DNA of 64,000 nt from Pseudoalteromonas sp. R3 (GTDB lineage Bacteria; Pseudomonadota; Gammaproteobacteria; Enterobacterales; Alteromonadaceae): the NCBI RefSeq assembly GCF_004014715.1, contig NZ_CP034835.1, positions 372,001 to 436,000 on the forward strand, written 5' to 3'. This document shows, in pieces, positions 1 to 8,504 of this stretch. Under the pieces are notes generated by a model. It did no database searches. It worked only from the letters and a program-made list of their open reading frames with translations, and was not told the origin of the DNA. Within the stretch, counting starts at the first letter, position 1. Each line of letters starts with the position of its first letter. The translations under genes and the position numbers were made by a program.

Positions 1-1
1 T

Positions 2-535
2 CGTTTGATGGATCAGGATTTCAACCAGATGACCAAGCGAGAGGTGCGTAATGAAGCTGGAGATTTCAGCCCAACTTACATTCTCCATGGTCGTTACAAT
101 TTAAACAGCCAGTACGATGGTATTGCCTTTGTTCGGGACGGCTGGACGAATCCGATCAGTCTTCTGCCTCGCTCTGAGCTACAGGCCGTCGGATATCGGG
201 TTGTAGATGACAACCTTGAGCGTATTTACCGAATTTATGTTGATCAGCTGGACGGTACAGAACCTCGTAGCCAGGTGATCCTTGAAAATGTTGAGGAACT
301 CAAGTTTGAATTCCTTGACGAAAAGCAAAAGTGGCAAAATAACTGGGATATTAAAGCCCTGCCTTTGGCGGTCGCCGTCACAGTGCAACAAAAAGATGCT
401 GAGCCTATCCGGCGTATTTTCTTAACTCCGGGCGACGGAAAGGTTAAACAGGCCAGCAGCGATGATGATAATCGCAACGGGAATAATAGTAATAGCGGCG
501 ATCAGAATGATGATGATGGACAAAGGAGGGGCTAG
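2..535 (+). CDS. gspJ: Type II secretion minor pseudopilin GspJ (5' end outside window)
   Basis: C-terminal part of GspJ, a minor pseudopilin of the type II secretion system that joins GspI and GspK at the tip of the periplasmic pseudopilus. The frame is open to the left edge, so the prepilin peptide and N-terminal helix lie outside. The visible part begins with the family stretch MDQDFNQM and contains the usual middle and C-terminal region (ENVEELKFEFLD). It ends in a low-complexity Asp/Asn/Gly tail from about position 450, longer than in most GspJ proteins. The stop is one base before the gspK start codon, so the two are translationally close. The gspK-L-M-N order downstream supports the call. 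Confidence 0.93.
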   Translation, partial: RLMDQDFNQMTKREVRNEAGDFSPTYILHGRYNLNSQYDGIAFVRDGWTNPISLLPRSELQAVGYRVVDDNLERIYRIYVDQLDGTEPRSQVILENVEELKFEFLDEKQKWQNNWDIKALPLAVAVTVQQKDAEPIRRIFLTPGDGKVKQASSDDDNRNGNNSNSGDQNDDDGQRRG

Positions 536-536
536 C

Positions 537-1514
537 GTGAGATCTCAACGTGGTGCAGCGTTAGTCATCGTTCTATTCATCGTGGCCCTGGCCGCGACGA
601 TTGCGACAGAAATGACCATGAACCTGATGGTCCAGGTGCAAAAAGCGACCAATCTGCAAACTCACCAACAGGCAAAATGGTATAGCTACGGAGCAGAAGA
701 GTTGGTGAAGAAAGTCTTACTGGACAGTCGAAAAGATGAGCCAGATAAAGTGCACCTTGGCCAGCCCTGGGCACTGGAAGAAGTGCCTTATCCGGTCGAC
801 CACGGCACCTTGAGCGGCCAGATCACTGACTTACAGGCATGCTTAAACCTCAATGCATTACGGACCAAAGCGAAGAATACGGGGTCACGGAACGAGACGA
901 ACCCAGCACACAAAGCGCTGCTTGAACTGTTGAAGAACATTGAGGATCTGCCCAGTGAAGAAAGCGAAGAAGCGATGGCTGACAGTGTGTATGACTGGCT
1001 GGACGATGACAGCATCACGTTCCGCTCAGGCGCAGAAGAAGATGAATATATGTCTCTCAGAACCCCATATCTGACAGCGAATAATTTGTTTGCGTCGGTC
1101 AGTGAGCTGAGGATCATCAAAGGGTTTAACCCGCTAGTGATGGAAAAGCTATTACCTTATGTGTGTGTGATTCCTGGTAACACTGAGCTGGCTATTAACG
1201 TCAATACGATACAGCCTGAGCAAGCGTTGTTATTGAGTGCGTTGATGGAAGGGTTAAGTCAATCTGGCGCGGAGGCGATTATTTCTGCCCGACCGGAAAA
1301 AGGCTTTGACTCTATTCAGGAGTTTTACGCTGAAGCCGCAAATCAAGGCGCTTCAGATAAGCAAAAGAACGAGAAAATTTTTACTATCTCAAGCAATTAT
1401 TTTAAGTTACGAGCAAAGGCTCAGTTCGATGAGCGTTTGTTTCGCCTGACCTCAATAATCGAAATAAAAGAGGGTCGGGCGAGCATCCTAGCGCGTAAAT
1501 TTGGAGGCGTTTAG
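537..1514 (+). CDS. gspK: Type II secretion minor pseudopilin GspK
   Basis: Large minor pseudopilin that caps the type II secretion pseudopilus. I start it at GTG 537, directly after the gspJ stop, because the purine-rich site AAGGAGGGG lies about seven bases upstream and the protein then begins with a prepilin peptide: a short basic leader ending in Gly6 followed by AALVIVLFIVALAAT. An open frame extends further upstream but would run into gspJ. The product is 325 residues, normal for GspK, with the acidic helical insertion (about 120-200) seen in the family. Its stop overlaps the GTG start of gspL by one base, as expected within one operon. Confidence 0.94.
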   Translation: MRSQRGAALVIVLFIVALAATIATEMTMNLMVQVQKATNLQTHQQAKWYSYGAEELVKKVLLDSRKDEPDKVHLGQPWALEEVPYPVDHGTLSGQITDLQACLNLNALRTKAKNTGSRNETNPAHKALLELLKNIEDLPSEESEEAMADSVYDWLDDDSITFRSGAEEDEYMSLRTPYLTANNLFASVSELRIIKGFNPLVMEKLLPYVCVIPGNTELAINVNTIQPEQALLLSALMEGLSQSGAEAIISARPEKGFDSIQEFYAEAANQGASDKQKNEKIFTISSNYFKLRAKAQFDERLFRLTSIIEIKEGRASILARKFGGV

Positions 1515-2722
1515 TGTCAGAAAAATTGATGATCCGTGTGGGTCACTCACAACAAGAGCCTGTTCATTGGTTGGTCTGGTCGGTGCAAGATGCACAGATC
1601 ATTGCCAGCGGTGAGCTGGAGCATGCCGGACTGCTCGGTGAGCTAAGCGAAAAAGCACAAAGCCGCTCGGTTGCAGTGTTGCTGCCAGCCTCTAGCGTGC
1701 AGTTAAAAACAATTGATTTACCGGCAAAATGGAATCGTAAGCTGGAACAGGCTCTGCCGTTTATGCTGGAAGAGCAAATAGCCTGTGACATTGATAAGGC
1801 CTTTATTGCAGTTGGTAAAGCAGGTCAGCGTGATGAGCAGCACACCATAGATGTTGCTTTGTGTGACAAGGCCTGGTTGGCAGCCTGGATGGCATTATTT
1901 GACGATTTTGATATCAGTGTTCAGCGTTTGATACCTGATGCGCTGTTACTGCCTGTACCACCAGAAAATGCCATTAGTGCCATTGAACTGGGCACGCAGT
2001 GGTTGTTCCGCACGGCTGAATGGCAGGTGAGCGGTGTCGAACCGGACTGGCTAGCAGGTTACTTGAGCTTATTGCCTGCTGAGCGTATTCAGCATTTTAG
2101 CCCAGGAGAGGCGCTGGAGTCTGAAAAGACATTAGAAGCAATGGAAAGTGAGTATGACTTACCCCTTGCACTGTTTGCCAAGCAGCTGGAGCATGAGGCT
2201 TTTAATCTACGTCAGGGTAAATTTGCCGCGAAGAAGAAGCAGCCTCAATGGTGGCGTGACTGGCGCAGTGGCTTGATTGCGGCCTCGGTCGCATTAGTGT
2301 GTTTCATTGCAGTCAAATCGACTCAGCTGTTCTTGCTACAGAATCAGGCCGATGAACTCAGTGCTCAGGCTGTTGCGAGTTACAAGCAAGCATTCCCGAA
2401 TAAGGTCGTACGTCCACACCTGTTAAAGAAACAAATACAGAACGAGCTGAACAGTTTATCTGGTGAGCAGCAGGGCGGGTTTCTTGAGTTGACAAACCAC
2501 TTTGTGACGGTTTTTGACGAGGTGAAAGACTTTGAACCTGAGACCTTACGCTATGATCAACGTCGTAATGAATTAAGGATCCGTGCCAAAGCAAATGGCT
2601 TCCAGGTGTTTGGTCAGGTAAAGAGTATCCTTGAGCAGCGTGGTATGACAGTGCAGCAAGGCGCACTGAATAATGATGGCGATTACGTGATCGGTGAGAT
2701 CCGCATTCGAGGTGCAGCATGA
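1514..2722 (+). CDS. gspL: Type II secretion inner-membrane platform protein GspL
   Basis: Inner-membrane assembly platform protein that recruits the secretion ATPase GspE on the cytoplasmic side and pairs with GspM in the periplasm. The 402 residues show the expected plan: an N-terminal cytoplasmic actin-like region (about 1-245), a basic stretch followed by one membrane segment (about 253-272, GLIAASVALVCFIAV), and a periplasmic ferredoxin-like domain. The GTG start overlaps the last base of the gspK stop. The 3' end overlaps gspM by four bases (ATGA), indicating translational coupling. Confidence 0.93.
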   Translation: MSEKLMIRVGHSQQEPVHWLVWSVQDAQIIASGELEHAGLLGELSEKAQSRSVAVLLPASSVQLKTIDLPAKWNRKLEQALPFMLEEQIACDIDKAFIAVGKAGQRDEQHTIDVALCDKAWLAAWMALFDDFDISVQRLIPDALLLPVPPENAISAIELGTQWLFRTAEWQVSGVEPDWLAGYLSLLPAERIQHFSPGEALESEKTLEAMESEYDLPLALFAKQLEHEAFNLRQGKFAAKKKQPQWWRDWRSGLIAASVALVCFIAVKSTQLFLLQNQADELSAQAVASYKQAFPNKVVRPHLLKKQIQNELNSLSGEQQGGFLELTNHFVTVFDEVKDFEPETLRYDQRRNELRIRAKANGFQVFGQVKSILEQRGMTVQQGALNNDGDYVIGEIRIRGAA

Positions 2723-3195
2723 AACAGCAAGTGATCAATTATTGGCAGTCCCTCAAAGAGCAGGAGCAAAAGTTGCTAATTGTTGCTGGGGTTGTGTTCT
2801 GCGTATTTGTATTGGTAATGGGCATAATTCGTCCGCTGAACAATGCGGTTGAAAAAGCAGAAAAAGAAGTCGATAAGCAGCAGGCCTTGGTTTCCTGGGT
2901 AAGTAAAAGTGTGACGCAATTGAAGAGCCAGAGCTCAAGTCGCGCCTCAGTGGGCAATGTTAACTTGACTCAGCTGGTCAACCGTACTCGCGGTCGATAT
3001 AAAATTGCTATTAGCAAAATGCAACCCAGTGATAACTCACTACGTGTAAATATCGATAACGTAGAGTTTAACCAGCTGATTGCCTGGCTGGACGAGCTGA
3101 CCAATCAGCATGGTGTTAAAGTGGCTAATCTGGATTTGGGCAAAGAAGATGCCCCCGGATATGTTCGAGTTAGTCGTCTGGTATTAGAGAAATAA
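2719..3195 (+). CDS. gspM: Type II secretion protein GspM
   Basis: Small bitopic inner-membrane protein of the type II secretion platform that binds and stabilises GspL. The 158 residues contain one membrane segment near the N terminus (about 19-37, LLIVAGVVFCVFVLVMGII), a charged linker that may form a short coiled coil, and a periplasmic ferredoxin-like domain. Length and layout fit the family. It starts inside the last codons of gspL (ATGA overlap) and is followed two bases later by gspN. Confidence 0.92.
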   Translation: MKQQVINYWQSLKEQEQKLLIVAGVVFCVFVLVMGIIRPLNNAVEKAEKEVDKQQALVSWVSKSVTQLKSQSSSRASVGNVNLTQLVNRTRGRYKIAISKMQPSDNSLRVNIDNVEFNQLIAWLDELTNQHGVKVANLDLGKEDAPGYVRVSRLVLEK

Positions 3196-3197
3196 GT

Positions 3198-3956
3198 ATG
3201 AAAAAGATCATCAGTCTGGTACTGGTTTTTTTGCTGGCGTTTAGCGTGTTTGTCGCAATTACTATGCCTGCCAGTGTCGCTTTACAATTGTCACAAGGTG
3301 CGCTGCCACGAGCGCTGTCTGTTGGTGCCGTGTCTGGCTCTGTGTGGGAAGGACGGATCAGCGAAGTACGCTATGAAAATGTTCAGCTCAATGATGTCAC
3401 CTGGCAGCTTAATGGTTGGGGATTACTAACTGGCCAGCTGCAGGGGAAAGTGCGCTTTGGTTCACCCAGAACATTAGAAGAAATCTCCGGCAATAGTAAT
3501 TTCTCGATGTCACTGCTGGATAAGTCGGCAAAACTGGATAACGCGATACTGCGCTTCAGTGTTGAGCAGGCCATGCAACAGGTGACACTGCCGCTGCCTG
3601 TGGAAGCGAAAGGTCGTGTGATCCTGAGTATTGATGAGTACCGTAGCGGGCAGCCTTATTGTGAAGCACTTAATGGTGAGATCAGTAGCCCGAATATTGA
3701 TATCAAAGGTCTGACAGGCTGGTTTAGTATCGGTGATATGAGTGGTGCATTGACCTGTAAGTCTGGTGATATCGCGGTGACAGTTGACCCGGAAAACCGC
3801 CTTGGACTGCGTGCTGATGCGACCCTGGCCGCCAATATGCAGTTCCGTGTCGCGGGCAACATCAAACCCGAGGCGTCTTTACCTAAAGAAGTACACGATG
3901 CCGTTAAATTCTTAGGGCGTCCGGATAGCGAAGGACGTTACCCGGTAAGCTTATAA
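3198..3956 (+). CDS. gspN: Type II secretion protein GspN
   Basis: GspN is an accessory inner-membrane-anchored periplasmic protein found in only some type II secretion operons. The 252 residues begin with one hydrophobic anchor (about 4-23, ISLVLVFLLAFSVFVAITM) followed by a beta-rich periplasmic region. The phrase SGSVWEGRISEV is characteristic of the family. It is the last gsp gene here: the next reading frame, four bases on, belongs to an unrelated UPF0149 protein that may still share the transcript. Confidence 0.88.
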   Translation: MKKIISLVLVFLLAFSVFVAITMPASVALQLSQGALPRALSVGAVSGSVWEGRISEVRYENVQLNDVTWQLNGWGLLTGQLQGKVRFGSPRTLEEISGNSNFSMSLLDKSAKLDNAILRFSVEQAMQQVTLPLPVEAKGRVILSIDEYRSGQPYCEALNGEISSPNIDIKGLTGWFSIGDMSGALTCKSGDIAVTVDPENRLGLRADATLAANMQFRVAGNIKPEASLPKEVHDAVKFLGRPDSEGRYPVSL

Positions 3957-3959
3957 ACT

Positions 3960-4535
3960 ATGATGACCTTTAGTTACGAAGCGCAGCATCAGGCTGCGCT
4001 CAGCGAGTATCTTGAGCAACGCCCCGGAGCTTTGAGCCTGCGTGGCGTTGAAGGCTATCTGTTTGCGCTTATTTGTGGTCCTGATGGGATAGAGCCTGAG
4101 CAATGGCTGAGTGAGGTGAGTCTGAATGATGAGGCGTTAGAAGAGCATACTGTGTTCGCTTTTTTAGCATTACATCACCATATTAGCGAGCAGGTTTTTT
4201 CTGGCCAGTTTTCTCTGCCTGTGCAGGCACAGTCTCTGTGGGCTGAAAAGCAGCAGTGGAGTCAGGGATTTTTACTGGCCAGCCAGCATTACTACGAACG
4301 CCTGATGAGTGCCTCAGGTATACCACAAGAGCTACTCCAGGCGTTGCAAATGGCCACTGAGCAGCTGGCTTTTTTCAGTCTGCAAGAGCAGCAAGTTGCA
4401 CAGTTTTGTCAGCAAGGGGGGCATGATATGGCTGCCTTTTGTGCTGAGCAACTTAGCCTTGCTAACGACTTTGCGCAAGGGTATGCCGCACTGATAGAGC
4501 AAGTCGCTCTGGCCAGCGGCCTGTATAACGAGTAA
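3960..4535 (+). CDS. UPF0149 (YgfB/YecA-type) family protein
   Basis: A 191-residue soluble, all-helical protein resembling the UPF0149 family (YgfB/YecA group), whose molecular role is poorly defined. The N-terminal phrase LRGVEGYLFALICGPDGIEPEQWL and the later QGFLLASQHYYE fit the conserved pattern of a helix pair, a glycine-containing turn and an acidic helix. The SEC-C zinc motif of YecA is absent from the C terminus. There are two adjacent ATGs (3960 and 3963); I chose the first. It follows gspN by three bases, so co-transcription is likely without functional linkage. Its 3' end is five bases from a convergent gene. Confidence 0.75.
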   Translation: MMTFSYEAQHQAALSEYLEQRPGALSLRGVEGYLFALICGPDGIEPEQWLSEVSLNDEALEEHTVFAFLALHHHISEQVFSGQFSLPVQAQSLWAEKQQWSQGFLLASQHYYERLMSASGIPQELLQALQMATEQLAFFSLQEQQVAQFCQQGGHDMAAFCAEQLSLANDFAQGYAALIEQVALASGLYNE

Positions 4536-4540
4536 CTCTG

Positions 4541-4744
4541 TTACATCAAATCAAGTGCAATGTTGGTGCAGCCTTTAGCGCAATGGGCACTGCCTTTAGT
4601 TCCTTCAGCACCGGTCAGGTCGAGTAAAACAGGCTGATTGCAGTCAGTACATAATACTGTCTGACCTTTGCTTAATTTCTTCAGCAGGGCCTTTTGGTCA
4701 TTAAAAGACTTAGCCCTGGCTTTATTGAGTTGAGAAAAGTCCAT
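4541..4744 (-). CDS. Small four-cysteine protein of unknown function
   Basis: A 67-residue protein I do not recognise. The N-terminal half is basic and helical. The C-terminal half has CTDCNQPVLLDL followed by CAKGC, a C-x2-C...C-x3-C spacing that could bind zinc as a small ribbon. There is no signal peptide or membrane segment, so it is probably cytoplasmic. Its ATG overlaps the stop of the upstream gene on the same strand (TAATG), so the two form a two-gene operon. The overlap and the clean ATG make a chance reading frame unlikely. Confidence 0.6.
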   Translation of the reverse strand: MDFSQLNKARAKSFNDQKALLKKLSKGQTVLCTDCNQPVLLDLTGAEGTKGSAHCAKGCTNIALDLM

Positions 4745-5100
4745 TACAAACCCGCCTGTTTCAAGGAACCAGCAGCAATTTCACACACAGTCAGAAGCTT
4801 CGGACCATAGAAATACATATTCAGCTCATTGCCTTCACAAAACTTCAGGTGAAACACCTTCATTTTCTCATTGGTTGACAATGCAGACATGATGTAAGAC
4901 TGCTCAGACTCTGTCAAAGTCAGCTCTTTATTGATCTGCTGGCGGGCCAGTTTCGCAGCCATACTGTACTGGGCTTTGCTGGTATCCCCAAGCAGGTCTA
5001 CACCATACTGGATCATTTGCTCGCGTGGCTCTTTGATGCTCGGGTGGTCTATGGTGAACAGTGCTAGGATCACCACAACTAAAATCAGGTACTTTTTCAT
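4744..5100 (-). CDS. Hypothetical protein with N-terminal membrane anchor or signal
   Basis: A 118-residue protein of unknown function. It begins MKKYLILVVVILALFTIDH, a typical uncleaved anchor or signal peptide, so the rest is probably periplasmic. The mature part is mainly helical and has two cysteines (in FCEGNELN and LLTVCEIA) that could form a disulfide. It is the first gene of a two-gene operon with the small four-cysteine protein at 4541-4744, and is transcribed away from ccoG. No family assignment is possible from the sequence alone. Confidence 0.6.
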   Translation of the reverse strand: MKKYLILVVVILALFTIDHPSIKEPREQMIQYGVDLLGDTSKAQYSMAAKLARQQINKELTLTESEQSYIMSALSTNEKMKVFHLKFCEGNELNMYFYGPKLLTVCEIAAGSLKQAGL

Positions 5101-5333
5101 AACTGCAACTACTTTGATCTAAACAGCTAAAAGATGTCGCCAGTGTAATAAAATGAGGGAAATAAAAGCAAGTTTAGTGCTAGGAATTTTTTATTACTTA
5201 GTTTAGTTGCAATGCTGTTTTATGTCGGCTTTTCCCTTTAAAATGAGCAAGATCTAATCCAGATTGATATACTACACATATAAAATAGAGGTCACTGTAG
5301 CAAGTACCTGTCCCTGGCGCGTAAGGAGCTGTG

Positions 5334-6761
5334 ATGGACAAACAAATTAAGGTCAAGAATATCCCCGTCGATGTCAAAATCCATAAACCCGACGATTTAC
5401 AACCAGACAGGTTTAACCCACGCAACCGCATTTATGTCAGGGCAGTCACCGGGTTACATCAGAAACTCAGGAAGCAGATTGGTTTTATCGGCATGCTGGC
5501 TTTCATGCTGTTACCCTGGATCAATTTCAACGGCGAGCAGGCGGTGCTGTTCGATATTTTTGAGCAAAAGTTCAACATTTTTGGTCTGACGTTGTGGCCT
5601 CAGGATTTAACCATTTTGGCTTTTATTCTGATGATTGCGGCATTCGCCTTGTTTTTGGTGACTACTTTCTATGGCAGGGTGTGGTGCGGCTATACCTGTC
5701 CGCAAACGGTCTGGACCTTTATATTTATCTGGTTTGAAGAAAAGTTAGAGGGCACTGCCAATCAGCGTAAAAAGCTTGATCAGCGGCCTATGGACTTTGA
5801 TAAATTCTGGCGTAAATCAGCTAAGCATTTAAGTTGGATGCTGTTTTCCTTGTATACGGCTATTTCGTTTGTGGGGTATTTCACGCCTATCCGTGACTTA
5901 CTCCCCGATCTGCTAATGTTCTCGGCCTCCGGATATGCAGCATTGAGCGTGGTGGTTTTCACTTTGTGTACTTATGGCAATGCTGGCTGGATGCGTGAGA
6001 TTATGTGTCTGCATATTTGTCCTTATTCACGCTTTCAGTCCGCTATGTTTGACAAAGACACGTTTACGGTGAGTTATGACACCGAGCGTGGTGAAAGTCG
6101 CGGTCCGCGTGGCCGTAAGGAAGATCCCAAAGCGCTGGGGCTAGGGGACTGTATCGACTGTAAGTTATGTGTGCAGGTGTGCCCGACCGGTATCGACATC
6201 CGCAATGGACTGCAATACGAGTGCATAAACTGCGGTGCCTGTATTGATGCGTGTGATGGTGTGATGGATAAAATGAACTATCCAAAAGGCCTTATCTCGT
6301 ATACAACTGAGCGTAACCTGGAAAGTGGCAGCGACAAAACCAAAGCAGTACGCGGGAAATTGATCGGTTACTTACTGATATTGATTGTATTAAGCGGTGC
6401 TTTGGTTGCTAACGTAGCGATGCGTAAGACACTCGATCTGGATATCATCAGAGACAGAAATCAACTTTACCGCGTCAATGTAGAGGGCCTGGTGGAAAAT
6501 ACCTACACGCTGAAAATGATCAACAAGGCACAGGTGCCTCAGACTTTCCTGATCAGCATTCGCGGTTTGTCTGACTTCACTATCATTGGTAAACAGGAAA
6601 TTCAAATCGCGGCGGGCTCAACCGTCGACCAGCCTTTATCGGTTGTGATCGACCCGTACGATTTGACGCTGCCGGTGACGGAATTTGAATTTGTCATTAC
6701 AGTGAAAGACGAACCTGAAGAGTACATCGCACAGCCAACGAACTTTTTTAAGGGTCGTTAG
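5334..6761 (+). CDS. ccoG: Cytochrome c oxidase accessory protein CcoG (RdxA/FixG)
   Basis: Membrane-bound iron-sulfur protein that assists assembly of cbb3-type cytochrome c oxidase, with a role in copper delivery or reduction. The 475 residues contain several membrane segments in the first half, the CGYTCPQ motif, and two 4Fe-4S clusters around residues 272-310 (CIDCKLCVQVCP followed by CINCGACIDACD). A further membrane helix (about 344-364) and a C-terminal immunoglobulin-like domain follow. I chose ATG 5334 rather than GTG 5331 because the site AAGGAG is better spaced from it. The cco oxidase genes themselves are not in this window. A terminator follows at 6803-6824. Confidence 0.93.
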   Translation: MDKQIKVKNIPVDVKIHKPDDLQPDRFNPRNRIYVRAVTGLHQKLRKQIGFIGMLAFMLLPWINFNGEQAVLFDIFEQKFNIFGLTLWPQDLTILAFILMIAAFALFLVTTFYGRVWCGYTCPQTVWTFIFIWFEEKLEGTANQRKKLDQRPMDFDKFWRKSAKHLSWMLFSLYTAISFVGYFTPIRDLLPDLLMFSASGYAALSVVVFTLCTYGNAGWMREIMCLHICPYSRFQSAMFDKDTFTVSYDTERGESRGPRGRKEDPKALGLGDCIDCKLCVQVCPTGIDIRNGLQYECINCGACIDACDGVMDKMNYPKGLISYTTERNLESGSDKTKAVRGKLIGYLLILIVLSGALVANVAMRKTLDLDIIRDRNQLYRVNVEGLVENTYTLKMINKAQVPQTFLISIRGLSDFTIIGKQEIQIAAGSTVDQPLSVVIDPYDLTLPVTEFEFVITVKDEPEEYIAQPTNFFKGR

Positions 6762-6802
6762 CGTAGATAGGGTACAATGGGGTAACTCATTTACTTCATA
6801 AA

Positions 6803-6824
6803 AAGCGGGTTAGCCCGCTTTTTT
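6803..6824 (+). terminator. Intrinsic terminator after ccoG
   Basis: The inverted repeat AAGCGGG/CCCGCTT has a four-base loop (TTAG) and is followed by a run of T. It lies 41 bases after the ccoG stop and before srkA, so it should end the ccoG transcript. Confidence 0.85.
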
Positions 6825-6874
6825 GTTACTTGGCCCACCGCTATTGAGGTGAAAGGCTGTGAAAGGTAAAAATT

Positions 6875-7849
6875 ATGACTGATTTCAGTTTTCAGAACTT
6901 AACGCCCGATCTGATCCTCGATGCTGTTGAAAGTGTAGGTATCTATCCCGAATCCGGATTGCTGCCACTCAACAGCTATGAGAATCGGGTTTATCAGTTT
7001 CGTGCTGATGATAACCGTCGTTATGTTGCCAAGTTTTATCGGCCCGAGCGTTGGCAGTCAGAACAGATCCAGGAAGAGCACGATTTCACACTGGCTCTGC
7101 AAGAAGCCGAAGTGCCCGTTGTCGCTCCGCTGCGTGTTGACGGACAAAGTTTGTTTGAGCATCAGGGCTATCGATTTTGTTTATTTCCGAGTGTCGGTGG
7201 TCGCCAGTTCGAAATGGATAACCTGGATCACCTGGAAATGTTAGGGCGCTACATTGGTCGTTTACACAGCGTTGCACAGCAAAGTGAGTTTGTGCACCGC
7301 CCCGCGATTAATGTTGCCGGTTACCTGCATCAACCACGCAAGGACATTTTGGCGTCTGAGTGTTTGCCTGAAACATTGCGGCTGGCGTTTACCACGGTGC
7401 TTGATCAGGTAATTAACAAAGCAGAAGAAAAATTCACACCATTCCAGCAGATCCGTTTGCATGGTGATTGTCATGCTGGCAATATTCTATGGTCTCAGGA
7501 ACAGTTGATGATTGTGGACCTTGACGATTGTCGTCAGGGGCCCGCCGTTCAGGATCTCTGGATGATGCTAAGTGGTGACAGGCAGAATCAGGTCATGCAG
7601 CTTGATACCCTGTTATCCGGCTACGAAGAATTTGCCTCGTTCGATACGAGCGAACTGGCGTTAATTGAGCCGCTAAGAGCAATGCGTATGGTGCATTACA
7701 TGGGGTGGCTGGCCAAACGTTGGCATGATCCGGCGTTTCCCCGGAACTTTTCGTGGTTTGCAACAGACAAATACTGGGAACAGCAGATCCTGGCGTTAAA
7801 AGAACAACTTGCCGCACTGGATGAAGCGGCGATCAGTCTTTATCCATAA
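6875..7849 (+). CDS. srkA: Stress response serine/threonine kinase SrkA (YihE/RdoA)
   Basis: Cytoplasmic kinase with an aminoglycoside-phosphotransferase-like fold, linked in E. coli to envelope stress and protection from programmed death. The 324 residues match the family from the N-terminal phrase LLPLNSYENRVYQF. The catalytic loop HGDCHAGN lies near residue 197 and the metal-binding motif VDLDDCRQGPAVQDLW near residue 215. It sits directly upstream of dsbA, the same order as yihE-dsbA in enterobacteria, and the 19-base gap suggests one transcript. Confidence 0.94.
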   Translation: MTDFSFQNLTPDLILDAVESVGIYPESGLLPLNSYENRVYQFRADDNRRYVAKFYRPERWQSEQIQEEHDFTLALQEAEVPVVAPLRVDGQSLFEHQGYRFCLFPSVGGRQFEMDNLDHLEMLGRYIGRLHSVAQQSEFVHRPAINVAGYLHQPRKDILASECLPETLRLAFTTVLDQVINKAEEKFTPFQQIRLHGDCHAGNILWSQEQLMIVDLDDCRQGPAVQDLWMMLSGDRQNQVMQLDTLLSGYEEFASFDTSELALIEPLRAMRMVHYMGWLAKRWHDPAFPRNFSWFATDKYWEQQILALKEQLAALDEAAISLYP

Positions 7850-7868
7850 AAATTTAGAGAGAATAGTA

Positions 7869-8492
7869 ATGTTAAAATCGATTAAGGTTGCGCTAATTGC
7901 GTTGTGTATGCCTGTGCTGGCAATGGCTGCCGACTTCACGGATGGCAAACACTACCAGACATTAACAACGACAAAGAGTGAGTCGGCCAAGGTCACAGAA
8001 TTCTTTTCCTTTTACTGTCCGCACTGCTTTCAGTTTGAACCGGTAGCTAAAGCACTAGAAAAAAGCCTGCCAGCGGGTGCTGTATTCGAAAAAAGCCACG
8101 TTAATTTCTTGGGTGGGCTGTCGCCTGAAGTGCAAAGTTACCTGAGCTATGCCTACATCATTGCTAAACACCATGGTAAAGCACAGCAGGTGAGCGATCA
8201 GATCTTCAATACCATTCACGTGCAGCAGGTACAGCTTAAAGACCTAAAAGACATCAAAAAGCTGCTGGAAGCCAATGGTATCAGTGGCGAGCAGTTTGAT
8301 GCAGCTATGGCCAGTATGCCAGTTATTAGCGCGGAAAAAGCCATGGTTGAAAAGCAAGAGACGTTCAGCAAAGCTGGTGCACTGACAGGAGTGCCGACTT
8401 TCGTTGTGAATGACAAATACAAAATTAACCTGAGAGAGCTGAGCAGTCAGGCTGAGCTGGATGAGCTGGTTAAACACTTACTAGAAAAATAA
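7869..8492 (+). CDS. dsbA: Periplasmic thiol:disulfide oxidase DsbA
   Basis: Thioredoxin-fold enzyme that introduces disulfide bonds into exported proteins and is reoxidised by DsbB. I start it at ATG 7869, after an AGAGAGAA site, which leaves a clean signal peptide cleaved near MAAD (residue 20); the longer open frame would overlap srkA. The 207 residues have the canonical active site CPHC (Cys50, Cys53) and the cis-proline loop TGVPTF. It is followed 12 bases later by a second DsbA-like gene. Confidence 0.95.
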   Translation: MLKSIKVALIALCMPVLAMAADFTDGKHYQTLTTTKSESAKVTEFFSFYCPHCFQFEPVAKALEKSLPAGAVFEKSHVNFLGGLSPEVQSYLSYAYIIAKHHGKAQQVSDQIFNTIHVQQVQLKDLKDIKKLLEANGISGEQFDAAMASMPVISAEKAMVEKQETFSKAGALTGVPTFVVNDKYKINLRELSSQAELDELVKHLLEK

Positions 8493-8504
8493 TGGGAGCA
8501 GACC

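Noticed and set aside
5101..5333. FNR box upstream of ccoG
   Set aside because: I looked for TTGAT-N4-ATCAA; only a left half-site (TTGAT near 5264) is present.
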